The notes beneath the pieces are model-generated. The model had not been told where the DNA came from and did not search any database. It saw only the letters and a list, made by a program, of their open reading frames with translations. Position numbers and translations under genes: made by a program. Source: UBA4246 sp045113695 (GTDB taxonomy: Bacteria > Bacillota > Clostridia > Christensenellales > Aristaeellaceae). Taken from it: 45,665 nucleotides of DNA. Location: NCBI GenBank assembly GCA_045113695.1, contig JBGUJG010000129.1:1-45665 (forward strand), in the 5' to 3' direction. This document shows positions 31,919 through 39,254 of this stretch, one piece after another; the first letter of the stretch is position 1, and each line of letters begins with the position of its first letter.

Positions 31919-32836
31919 ATGGTTTTACTTGTACTTTTTCTTCCGCTTTACACGCTGTCGGAAGGAATGAATCTTCCGGAAGGACTGCTCAGTATAGATG
32001 AAGAAACCTTCGCCCAGGATCCGGCGATACAAAAATTGGTGATTGCTGAAGGAACCATGGTCATTGGCCCGGGCGCATTTTCAGGCTGCACCGGCCTTTC
32101 GGAAATCACCCTGCCCGCTTCGCTGGAAAGCATCGACGAAACCGCTTTTGAGGGATGCGGACAATTATCGGCTGTTTATGTCACGCCGCACACCTGGGCC
32201 TGCCAGTGGGCCATGAGCAGGGGATATACGGTAAAGGAAACCGGTACCGGCATTCTTCTTACGCCATTTACGTATGACGCTGCGCTGGAGAACGTTTCCG
32301 CAGCGGACAGCGCGGAGCAGATCGTGCTGGTTTCTTATCAGGGCGGCAGCCGCGCCGTTCTTTCGGCGCATGAAAAACAGCAGGGATTCTGGCAGCAGCT
32401 CTGGGAAACCCCGGCCGCCGTGGGCAGGAACGGCATCCATAAGACGCGGGAAGGAGACGGCCGCACCCCGACCGGGACCTTCCATCTGACCATGCCCTTC
32501 GGTATCCTCCCGGATCCGGGGACCCATATGCCGTACCTTCAGGTGAACAGCCGGCATACCTGGTGTGACGATTCCGCCAGTCCCTATTATAATCAGCTGG
32601 TGGATGTGAGCGTCACCGGCAGTGTGAAGGGGGAGCACCTGATCGATTACGGAGGTTATTATAATTACTGCATGTTTATCGACTACAACGCGGAAGGCGA
32701 ACCGGGAAAAGGCAGCTGTATTTTCCTGCACTGCAAAATGAGTGGTTCAACCGCCGGCTGTGTGGCGATCGCTCAGGACCGGATGGCTGACATCCTGCGC
32801 TGGGCGCTGCCGGGCGTTCAGATAGTCATCCGATAA
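31919..32836 (+). CDS. Exported LRR_5 / L,D-transpeptidase (YkuD-type)
   Basis: 305 residues from the ATG at 31919. Two LRR_5 repeats (about 17-75: PEGLLSIDEETFAQD, GTMVIGPGAFSGCTGL, ASLESIDETAFEGC) lead to a YkuD-type catalytic domain (about 110-305). It has GRTPTGTFHL, DYNAEGEPGKGSCIFLH and the active-site segment SGSTAGCVAI; Cys281 is the nucleophile and His271 a likely partner. The enzyme would make 3-3 peptidoglycan cross-links or attach proteins to the wall. The start is odd: the ATG lacks a ribosome site and leaves a signal peptide without basic residues. Eight codons upstream, ATA AGT AAA AAA (31895) would give the normal start SKKCLC, matching the MSKK of the 1769 gene. ATA may be the true or a mutated start. 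Confidence 0.85.
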   Translation: MVLLVLFLPLYTLSEGMNLPEGLLSIDEETFAQDPAIQKLVIAEGTMVIGPGAFSGCTGLSEITLPASLESIDETAFEGCGQLSAVYVTPHTWACQWAMSRGYTVKETGTGILLTPFTYDAALENVSAADSAEQIVLVSYQGGSRAVLSAHEKQQGFWQQLWETPAAVGRNGIHKTREGDGRTPTGTFHLTMPFGILPDPGTHMPYLQVNSRHTWCDDSASPYYNQLVDVSVTGSVKGEHLIDYGGYYNYCMFIDYNAEGEPGKGSCIFLHCKMSGSTAGCVAIAQDRMADILRWALPGVQIVIR

Positions 32837-32900
32837 ACAGCGGAAAAAAAAAGACAGAGGGATTTCCAAGCATCGGCGCTGTGTACAAAAAGGTTCGATT

Positions 32901-33323
32901 ATGAGAAAATGTCTTCTTTATATCTTCTGCCTGCTGGGAATTGCAGGCTTTTTGTTCCTCCGAAGTGATCCGTTTTCATGGCTCAGGCTGATGAAAAATT
33001 CCCCGAAAACGTTTTCCGGAACTCCTGTCGGGGAAGAATATGCCTGGAACCGGGACGGCTCGATCATAAAAATCTCCGACAGGCTGGCTGTTATGAAGGT
33101 GAACGCAGATTTGGACGAACTGATCCTCGTGACGGATCCGGAGAGCGAGGATTTCCGGTGGACAGTACTGGACAAAGCGGAAATCCATCGTTGGAAACTG
33201 GAAACGGACCGTCTTATTCTGACAGTTTCCGAAAACGGAGAAAAAACAGACCGAATTTATTACATGGCCGATTTACATGGCCGATCTCGTTCCGGCGGAA
33301 ACCCGGTAATCAGAAAGCACTAA
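32901..33323 (+). CDS. Small exported or membrane-anchored hypothetical protein
   Basis: 140 residues. The N-terminus MRKCLLYIFCLLGIAGFLFL is a signal peptide or anchor. The remaining 115 residues are mixed alpha/beta (TPVGEEYAWNRDGSIIKISD, ELILVTDPESEDFRWTVLD, DRLILTVSENGEKTDRIYY) and match no family I recognise. The AAAAAGG before the ATG is a weak ribosome site. It follows the L,D-transpeptidase gene by 64 nt in the same direction and precedes a terminator, so it is probably the end of that transcript. Confidence 0.75.
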   Translation: MRKCLLYIFCLLGIAGFLFLRSDPFSWLRLMKNSPKTFSGTPVGEEYAWNRDGSIIKISDRLAVMKVNADLDELILVTDPESEDFRWTVLDKAEIHRWKLETDRLILTVSENGEKTDRIYYMADLHGRSRSGGNPVIRKH

Positions 33324-33324
33324 A

Positions 33325-33375
33325 AAACCCCGCCCGGAAGCCCCTCTTTCGGAGGCATCCCGGACGGGGTTTTTA
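33325..33375. terminator. Bidirectional terminator between convergent genes
   Basis: An imperfect 10-bp stem CCCCGCCCGG/CCGGACGGGG (33328-33337 with 33359-33368, one mismatch) is bordered by six As on the left and five Ts on the right, suitable for both directions. It serves the plus-strand small gene and may serve the minus-strand TPR gene. Confidence 0.82.
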
Positions 33376-33398
33376 TACTGCTGTGCAGGAATACGCAA

Positions 33399-33433
33399 TA
33401 AACTACTGCCTATTCCCTATTCCCTATTCCCTG
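33399..33433. repeat. Heptamer array (TTCCCTA) at the 3' end of the TPR gene
   Basis: Five in-phase heptamers: TAAACTA, CTGCCTA, TTCCCTA, TTCCCTA, TTCCCTG. These units match the right half of the array at 30800-30834. On the minus strand the array supplies the TAG stop (33424-33426) of the TPR gene, ending in AGG GAA TAG exactly like the PHP gene. I see no inverted partner nearby. Confidence 0.85.
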
Positions 33434-36267
33434 CCGCCTTCGGCAGCCGGCTCCTCCTCCACCTTCGTCATCCGGTACGTCTTGGAATTCCCCTTCGACG
33501 TGCCCTTGAGGGTCAGCGTTTTTTCCCGGAGGTTGACGATCTGATAGGTGATGGACAGGTCATCCACGGCGTTGCCGCAGCGCAGCTGGTAGCGGTGGGC
33601 CTGATAAAACAGGCGCTGGCCGTTGATCAGGCAGGTGCCGTCCTCGCGGAACTCGAAGACATCCCCGGAGGAGGATTTCCAGGTGCCGAACAGAAGGTAG
33701 ACCTGACGGGTCAGCTTTTTGGTGGAAACGTCCCGGTAGCCTTCCAGGCGCTTGTAATAAGCATAGGCTTCGATGTCGCGGTTCTGGGCGTACAGGGACT
33801 CGGCGATGGCGTAGGCGGCCTCGCGCCACATGGCGACGAAATCGGTATATTCGCCGCCGGCGGATTCAAGGTCCAGCCCTTCGGCGGCCATCATGACGCC
33901 CTCCCAGTTCTTGGCCTGGTAGGCGATGCGGGCGGCCTCGTAAGCTTCCTTGTAGTAGCTGTCATAGCTTTCCCGGGCGAGGGTTTCCGCGTCCTTGTAC
34001 TGGCCCAGGGAGGAATAGATAGCCGCTGCCTGATTCGGCTCTCCGGCGGCGTCCAGCTGGGCGGCCAGTTCGTAGCCGGTTTCCCGGTACAGGTCGGCGG
34101 CGTCCCGGTAATCCCGGAGCTGACCGTACAGATCGAAGGCGGTCTGCAGTTCGCCGGCCTGGCGGGCGATGCCGGCGCGCTGATAGCGGACGTCTTTGAG
34201 CAGCTCCGCCGCGTCGGGCTCGTCCGGGATATCCTCCAGCAGGGTCTGCGCCTCCTGCCATTCTTCTTTTTCCAGATGCTGGCGGGCCAGCAGATAGGTC
34301 ACCCGCCGCCACTCTTCTTTGCAGTTTTCATAATCGCCCAGCTCCGCCAGTACGGCGCGCGCCTCGTCATAGGTGCCCTGTTCAACCAGAGTCTGGGCGT
34401 AGGCATAGCGGGCGTCGCGCAGGAGGGTCTCGGTTTCTTCCGTGTGCTCCAGCGGCTCCAGCATGGCGACGGCGGTTTCATAATCGTTGGTTTCCAGGGC
34501 GGCGCGGGCCAGTTCCAGGCGGATGGCGGCGATCATTTCCCCGGCGTCCCGGTATTCGGGAATCTCGCTCAGCAGCTGCAGGGCGGCGCTGTAATCCTGC
34601 TGCTCATACAGCATGACCGCCGGCCGGTACAGGCACTCGCGGCGCAGCTCATCCGCGCCTTCGGCGTCCTGCGCTTTTTCGACCAGCTCCAGGGCGGTGC
34701 CGAAGTCCTCCGCGGCCAGGGCTTCCTGCGCGGCCAGCAGATAGCACTGCTTCATCCGGTCCAGGGCGTCTTCATAGGTGGGGATCTTTTCAAAGCTTTC
34801 CGCGGCTGCCAGATAGTTGCCGACTTCCTGGGCTTCCACAGCGGGCTGGTAAAGACAGCGGGTGGCGTAACGGAAGGCGTCGCGGTAATCGTCGGCCTGC
34901 AGGAAATACCCGGCGGCCTCGTCGTAGATGCCCTCGTTGAAATAGATGACGCCGGTCTCGTAGTAGGCTTCCTTGAGCTTGAGGGCGCTGTTGCGGTAAT
35001 CGCCCAGCTCGGTCAGCGGCTCGATGGCGGCCAGCGGGCGGCTCTCCTCGATGGCGATCAGGGCAGGCTGATAGAGGCATTCCTTGGCCTGCGTCACGGC
35101 GTCTTCAAAATCTCCCAGGGAAAGGAAGTCTTCCCGGGCGGCTTCGTAATCCGCATTTTCCAGGGCGGAAAGGCCGCGGCGGTAGACGCAGAGTTTCTGC
35201 TTGGCGGAAGCGTCCAGATAATCGGAAACGGTCCCGTAAAGGTCGTAGGCCTGGGTGTACTCGCCCGCGTTCAGGCGTTTTTCAGCCTGCTGATAAACGG
35301 CTTTTTTGGCCATTACGGCGGAATCCTTGTAGTCTCCCAGGGCCAGGAAGCTCTTCTGAGCGGCCTGCAGGGAATTATAGGTATCCCCCGCCAGGGCGGC
35401 CTGGGCTTCGCGGTAATCGCACTCCAGGATCATCTGGGCGGAATCGGAATAGTCCCCCAGTTCCACGAAGGTCTGCCGGGCGGAGGCGTAGCTCAGGTTG
35501 TTCAGATCCCGGACGGCGTTGGTGTAGCGGTACCAGGGCCACAGGTGGAAGATCACGCCGTAGGCGGCCGCGCCCAGCAGAATCAGCACGATCAGCACGG
35601 TGCGGATGTTTTTGTTGCGCTGGCGGCGCTTTTTGTCTTTTTCGGCTTCCTGGCGTTCCTTTTCTTCTTCCTGCTGACGGACGGCGCGCTGCTTTTCCTC
35701 CTCGGCGCTTTCCAGGTCGTAGTAGATTTTTTCGATGGCGCCCTCGTTGCAGGCGGTAAAGACGCTGTGCTTGTCCCGCTGGCAGCGGCTGCAGGTTTCA
35801 AACGCGCTGGGGTTGGGGCGGCCGCATACGCAGACCCAGACGCTGCCCTGGTCGGAGGGATAGCCGGTGGCGTCGGCTCCGGCGATCTGCTGCAGGATGG
35901 CGAGGCGCTTGGGGTCGGGCGGCGCGGGCAGAGCGTAATCCGTCATCTGGGTCAGCCCTCTGCGCCAGATCGTTCCGTCCTCAAACCAGACCTTTTCGAT
36001 CAGCAGCTCCATGCCTGCGGCGTTCACGCCTTCTTCCACCTCAACCGACATCTCGAAGGCGCAGTGCGTCGGGGCGTTCAGGCCCTGGACGCGTTCCACG
36101 TGCCGGGCCGTCTGGTCTCCTTCTTCGTCGTAGCAGAGGTAGCAGGCCTGAATGCTGACGACCGTCTTTTCAGACAGGTTGTACAGCTGGACCATGCAGA
36201 CAGGGTCTTCCGCCGTGGGCATTTTGAAATGCCACAGCTCAACCGGACAGGTCAGATCAATCTTCAT
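33424..36267 (-). CDS. Zinc-ribbon / TPR-repeat membrane protein
   Basis: 947 residues. GGAGG supports the ATG at 36267. Order: an N-terminal beta domain (about 1-105); a zinc ribbon with Cys146, Cys148, Cys159 and Cys162; a charged coiled coil (about 185-218, mostly Glu, Lys and Arg); one membrane helix (221-243, VLIVLILLGAAAYGVI); and then about 580 residues of TPR-like repeats with the pattern YxxAxxxFxxLGDYxDSxxxxxxCxY. The end (from about 860, LFGTWKSSSGDVFEFREDGT) resembles a small lipocalin-like domain. The membrane helix lacks a signal peptide before it, so the N-terminus should be cytoplasmic and the repeats outside. Function is unknown; a scaffold linking a cytoplasmic partner to the envelope is plausible. 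Its stop codon lies in a heptamer array. Confidence 0.85.
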   Translation of the reverse strand: MKIDLTCPVELWHFKMPTAEDPVCMVQLYNLSEKTVVSIQACYLCYDEEGDQTARHVERVQGLNAPTHCAFEMSVEVEEGVNAAGMELLIEKVWFEDGTIWRRGLTQMTDYALPAPPDPKRLAILQQIAGADATGYPSDQGSVWVCVCGRPNPSAFETCSRCQRDKHSVFTACNEGAIEKIYYDLESAEEEKQRAVRQQEEEKERQEAEKDKKRRQRNKNIRTVLIVLILLGAAAYGVIFHLWPWYRYTNAVRDLNNLSYASARQTFVELGDYSDSAQMILECDYREAQAALAGDTYNSLQAAQKSFLALGDYKDSAVMAKKAVYQQAEKRLNAGEYTQAYDLYGTVSDYLDASAKQKLCVYRRGLSALENADYEAAREDFLSLGDFEDAVTQAKECLYQPALIAIEESRPLAAIEPLTELGDYRNSALKLKEAYYETGVIYFNEGIYDEAAGYFLQADDYRDAFRYATRCLYQPAVEAQEVGNYLAAAESFEKIPTYEDALDRMKQCYLLAAQEALAAEDFGTALELVEKAQDAEGADELRRECLYRPAVMLYEQQDYSAALQLLSEIPEYRDAGEMIAAIRLELARAALETNDYETAVAMLEPLEHTEETETLLRDARYAYAQTLVEQGTYDEARAVLAELGDYENCKEEWRRVTYLLARQHLEKEEWQEAQTLLEDIPDEPDAAELLKDVRYQRAGIARQAGELQTAFDLYGQLRDYRDAADLYRETGYELAAQLDAAGEPNQAAAIYSSLGQYKDAETLARESYDSYYKEAYEAARIAYQAKNWEGVMMAAEGLDLESAGGEYTDFVAMWREAAYAIAESLYAQNRDIEAYAYYKRLEGYRDVSTKKLTRQVYLLFGTWKSSSGDVFEFREDGTCLINGQRLFYQAHRYQLRCGNAVDDLSITYQIVNLREKTLTLKGTSKGNSKTYRMTKVEEEPAAEGGRE

Positions 36268-36330
36268 AAGTCAGCCTCCGGGGACGCGCTCATCCGCAGG
36301 GGAGGAGGGCGTCCTTGTAGTGCTAATTGC

Positions 36331-36432
36331 CAGAGTGCAGAGCGGAGATGATATTCGTTTCAATCAGTTGAAAACACGATATATCTGCACTCTGCGGGCG
36401 GTGTGAGCGAAAACGCTCCGCTCTTCACTCTG
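36331..36432. repeat. Inverted heptamer-type repeat (CAGAGTG) at a stop codon
   Basis: CAGAGTGCAGAGCGGAG (36331-36347) recurs inverted at 36416-36432 with 16 of 17 matches. A second partial inverted copy, TCTGCACTCTG (36384-36394), pairs perfectly with 36331-36341. Between them TTTCAA-TCAG-TTGAAA forms a small hairpin. The units read as heptamers CAGAGTG, CAGAGCG. On the minus strand the right copy supplies the TGA stop (36425-36427) of the lipoprotein gene. The element fills the gap between that gene and the start of the TPR gene. Confidence 0.75.
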
Positions 36433-37582
36433 TGGCGCTGCGCTGCAGCGTCAGATTTTTCAGGATTCCGCCTTCGGTGTACAGCCTCAGCAGGATGTTC
36501 CCGCAGTAACAGCGGACGGTGGCCAGGCCGTCGGCCGGCTCCTCCAGTTCGCCGCGGCGGCCGCCGTCCAGGCGGTACAGTTCCGTAACGGTGTCGGATA
36601 ACGGAACGTCCGTCCTGGGAAAACGGTCCAGGATATCCGCAAGGGAAACGCCGGGCATCAGCCCCCGCGGGCCTTCCAGGAGGTCTTCATCCAGAAAGAG
36701 GCTGGCGGCGTACAGGGGATTCTTTTCGGCGTCGCAGAGAAAAGTAACGGAAAGGCCCTGCCAGGACAGGGTATTCAGCCAGGTTTCGCCGTCGGCGGCC
36801 CAGGTGACGGACTTCGGATCGCCCAGGATGGCTTTTGCCGTTTCGGGCGTCAGGCGGAGAAAGTCCAGCCCGGAAAAGAACAGGTCTTCTTCCTGAAAGG
36901 GTTCGGCAGGGCGGGAAGAGGACTGGAAGGGGGAATACTCCCGCACGGCCATCAGATCGGCGCAGTCGCCGAAGGCTTTCTGTGCGGCCCGGACGGACAG
37001 AAGCGCCGGCTCCAGACTAACGCGGATCATCGAAACCGCGCCCAGGGAAAAGACGTAAGTCACGCTGAAGGCGCGGACCCCGCCGGGAACGGTCTCATAC
37101 AGGGTGTAAGCGGCGCTCAGGGGCGTCGGGCCGTCCCGGTACAGCAGGCCGGTACAGGCTGTGCCCGGAACGGAGCCGGACAGACAGAGCCCGGCTTCCT
37201 CCCGCGTGCCGGGCAGGGCGGCCTGATCGAGCGGATACGCGGCCAGGACCTCCCGGAAGGGTGTTCCGACCGCGATTCCCCGCAGGTCCGGATAGGTCCC
37301 GTCCTCTTCGGGCGGGACATCCAGCACGGCCGCTTTGAGGACTGTCTCGTCCGTCAGCTCCGGCCGGTCGGCATAAAGGACAAAGTCCTTGAAACGAAGG
37401 GCATAGCCGGCACCGTCCGCGGAAGCATTGTAAAAACCGTCGGTTCTGGCTGCCTCACGGATCCAGGCGGCGAAAGAAGCAAACTCAGCGGAGGTCAGTG
37501 TTTCGGGTTCCGCCCCGGACGGGGCGGGAAAACAGCCGGTCAGGATGCACAGGACGAGGATCAGCGCGCGCTTCCGGGCCAT
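36425..37582 (-). CDS. Putative lipoprotein of unknown function
   Basis: 385 residues. GGAGGT lies just upstream of the ATG at 37582. The N-terminus MARKRALILVLCILTGCFPA carries a lipobox (LTGC, Cys17), so the mature protein should be lipid-anchored outside the cell. Two similar halves each contain a segment typical of SmpA/BamE-like or DUF-type lipoproteins that gauge a starting point (YPDLRGIAVGTPFREVLAAYP and LMPGVSLADILDRFPRTD). I do not recognise the family. It starts 23 nt after pyrimidine-nucleoside phosphorylase and is probably cotranscribed with it. Its stop codon lies in a heptamer-type repeat. Confidence 0.82.
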   Translation of the reverse strand: MARKRALILVLCILTGCFPAPSGAEPETLTSAEFASFAAWIREAARTDGFYNASADGAGYALRFKDFVLYADRPELTDETVLKAAVLDVPPEEDGTYPDLRGIAVGTPFREVLAAYPLDQAALPGTREEAGLCLSGSVPGTACTGLLYRDGPTPLSAAYTLYETVPGGVRAFSVTYVFSLGAVSMIRVSLEPALLSVRAAQKAFGDCADLMAVREYSPFQSSSRPAEPFQEEDLFFSGLDFLRLTPETAKAILGDPKSVTWAADGETWLNTLSWQGLSVTFLCDAEKNPLYAASLFLDEDLLEGPRGLMPGVSLADILDRFPRTDVPLSDTVTELYRLDGGRRGELEEPADGLATVRCYCGNILLRLYTEGGILKNLTLQRSATE

Positions 37583-37605
37583 AAGGACCTCCAGAGAAAA
37601 TCAGA

Positions 37606-38928
37606 TTACAGTTTCCGGATACCGGCCGGGGTAATCACGGCGTAGATCAGCCTGGGTTTTTCCGCGGGCGTATCCGAAATGACCAGGGCGTCCCGGACGG
37701 CCGCTGCGGCCGCCGCGGCGCTTTCTTCCGTACGGGCGTACAGGGTGGCCAGGGGTTCGCCGGGGGCGACCCGGCTGCCCAGGCGCTTGTTCATCACAAT
37801 GCCGACGGCGGGGTCGATGACGTCCTCCTTGGTGCGGCGTCCGGCGCCCATGACCTGGGCGGCGGTTCCGACGGCGGCGGTATCCATCCGGGCCAGATAA
37901 CCGCCCTGCCGCGCCAAAACAGGAACGGTCAGCGGGGCCTGCGGCAGCAGGGAGACGTCGTCGCAGACGCGGTCATCCCCGCCCTGGGCGCGGATCATTT
38001 CCTTCAGCTTGGCCAGACCCCGGCCGCTGTCCAGCGCTTCGTTCAGGCGGGCCAGGGCGGTCTCTTCATCCGGGCAGACCTTCGATGCCACCAGCATCTG
38101 CGTACCCAGGAAGAGGGAAACCGCTTTGAGGTCGCCCGCGGCCCGGCCGGCCAGGATGTCGATGGCTTCCTTGACTTCCAGGGCGTTGCCGATATGCGTG
38201 CCCAGCGGCTCTTCCATAGAGGAAATCACCGCCGTCACCTGCCGGCCCGCCAGGGCGCCGATATTGACCATGGTCTGCGCCAGTTCGAGGGTTTTCTCCA
38301 TCGTATCCATGATGGCGCCGGAGCCGAATTTGACATCCAGCACGATGGCCCTCGCGCCGGCGGCAAACTTCTTGCTCAGGATGCTGGAGGCGATCAGGGG
38401 GATGGAATCGACCGTGGACGTGACATCGCGCAGGGCGTACAGACGCTTGTCCGCCGGGGCGAGCTCTTTGCTCTGGCCGACGACGGCGCAGCCGACGCGG
38501 CGGACGATGTCCACAAACTCATCTTCCGGCAGGGATACCCGCATCCCCGGAATGGATTCCAGCTTGTCAATGGTGCCGCCGGTATGGCCCAGGCCGCGGC
38601 CGCTCATCTTGAGCACCTTGCCGCCGCAGGCGGCCACCAGCGGGGCAAGGACCAGGGTGGTCGTATCCCCGACGCCGCCGGTCGAATGCTTGTCGACCGG
38701 AATGCCGTCCACATCCGGGTCGAGCATATCCCCGGACCGGGCCATGGCGAGGGTCAGTTCATTGGTTTCCCGGGCGGTCATGCCGTTCAGCCGGACGGCC
38801 ATCAGGAGGGCTGCCAGCTGATAGTCCGGCACGCTGCCGTCCGAGGCCGCCTGGGCGAAATAACGGATCTGACTGCCGGTCAGCTCCTGACCGAACTTTT
38901 TCGCAGTAATGATCGATAAAAAATCCAT
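37606..38928 (-). CDS. pdp: Pyrimidine-nucleoside (thymidine) phosphorylase
   Basis: 440 residues, usual for the family (about 430-440), cytoplasmic. It splits uridine, thymidine or deoxyuridine with phosphate into base and (deoxy)ribose 1-phosphate in pyrimidine salvage. Signatures: the phosphate-binding VDKHSTGGVGDTTTLVLAPL, GRGLGHTGGTIDKLESIPG, the base-binding YALRDVTSTVDSIPLIASSIL (Arg and Ser positions), and DVKFGSGAIM. The C-terminal alpha/beta lid (GYLARMDTAAVG and VIDPAVGIVMNKRLGSRV) is complete. I use the ATG at 38928, which has AGGTG at good distance, over the GTG at 38937. Whether it is DeoA-type (thymidine-specific) or Pdp-type is not certain. Confidence 0.95.
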   Translation of the reverse strand: MDFLSIITAKKFGQELTGSQIRYFAQAASDGSVPDYQLAALLMAVRLNGMTARETNELTLAMARSGDMLDPDVDGIPVDKHSTGGVGDTTTLVLAPLVAACGGKVLKMSGRGLGHTGGTIDKLESIPGMRVSLPEDEFVDIVRRVGCAVVGQSKELAPADKRLYALRDVTSTVDSIPLIASSILSKKFAAGARAIVLDVKFGSGAIMDTMEKTLELAQTMVNIGALAGRQVTAVISSMEEPLGTHIGNALEVKEAIDILAGRAAGDLKAVSLFLGTQMLVASKVCPDEETALARLNEALDSGRGLAKLKEMIRAQGGDDRVCDDVSLLPQAPLTVPVLARQGGYLARMDTAAVGTAAQVMGAGRRTKEDVIDPAVGIVMNKRLGSRVAPGEPLATLYARTEESAAAAAAAVRDALVISDTPAEKPRLIYAVITPAGIRKL

Positions 38929-38958
38929 AGCGGACACCTGCCTTTTCTGACAGCTTCA

Positions 38959-38987
38959 AGTATAGCATAATTTGCGTTTTTCGTAAA
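38959..38987 (-). promoter_or_regulatory. Promoter of pdp
   Basis: Minus strand: TTTACG (38982-38987), 17 nt, TATACT (38959-38964). The gap between pdp and the M16 gene (38929-39254) holds this promoter and the divergent one at 39162; I see nothing else in it. Confidence 0.72.
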
Positions 38988-39161
38988 CCTTCCTACCTTT
39001 CAGGTGTGTTACGGCAGTATTAAGATTTGCGAACCTTTTGCCGAATGGGCATTTCAGGTGAAGAAGGGAAGGGAGGAACAGCTTATCGGACAATCAGGAA
39101 AAACAGGAAAAAAAACACATCAGACAGCCTGAGATAACCGGGGATAAACAGGAATTGGGTA

Positions 39162-39190
39162 TTAACATTTCCGGTTTCCTATGGTAAGAT
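39162..39190 (+). promoter_or_regulatory. Promoter of the M16 protease gene
   Basis: TTAACA (39162-39167), 17 nt, TAAGAT (39185-39190). The TTG start is 65 nt downstream, with AGGAGG at 39241-39246. Confidence 0.65.
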
Positions 39191-39254
39191 AAAAAACGTT
39201 GTCGTATACCAGTGCATCTGAAAAAGCAGTATACGAAAAAAGGAGGAAGAGAGA

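Noticed and set aside
33595..36351. 918-codon open frame on the plus strand
   Set aside because: It is antisense to the TPR gene, whose frame has a ribosome site, domains and repeats. The shadow frame arises from GC-rich codon use and shows only low-complexity Gly/Val/Phe sequence.
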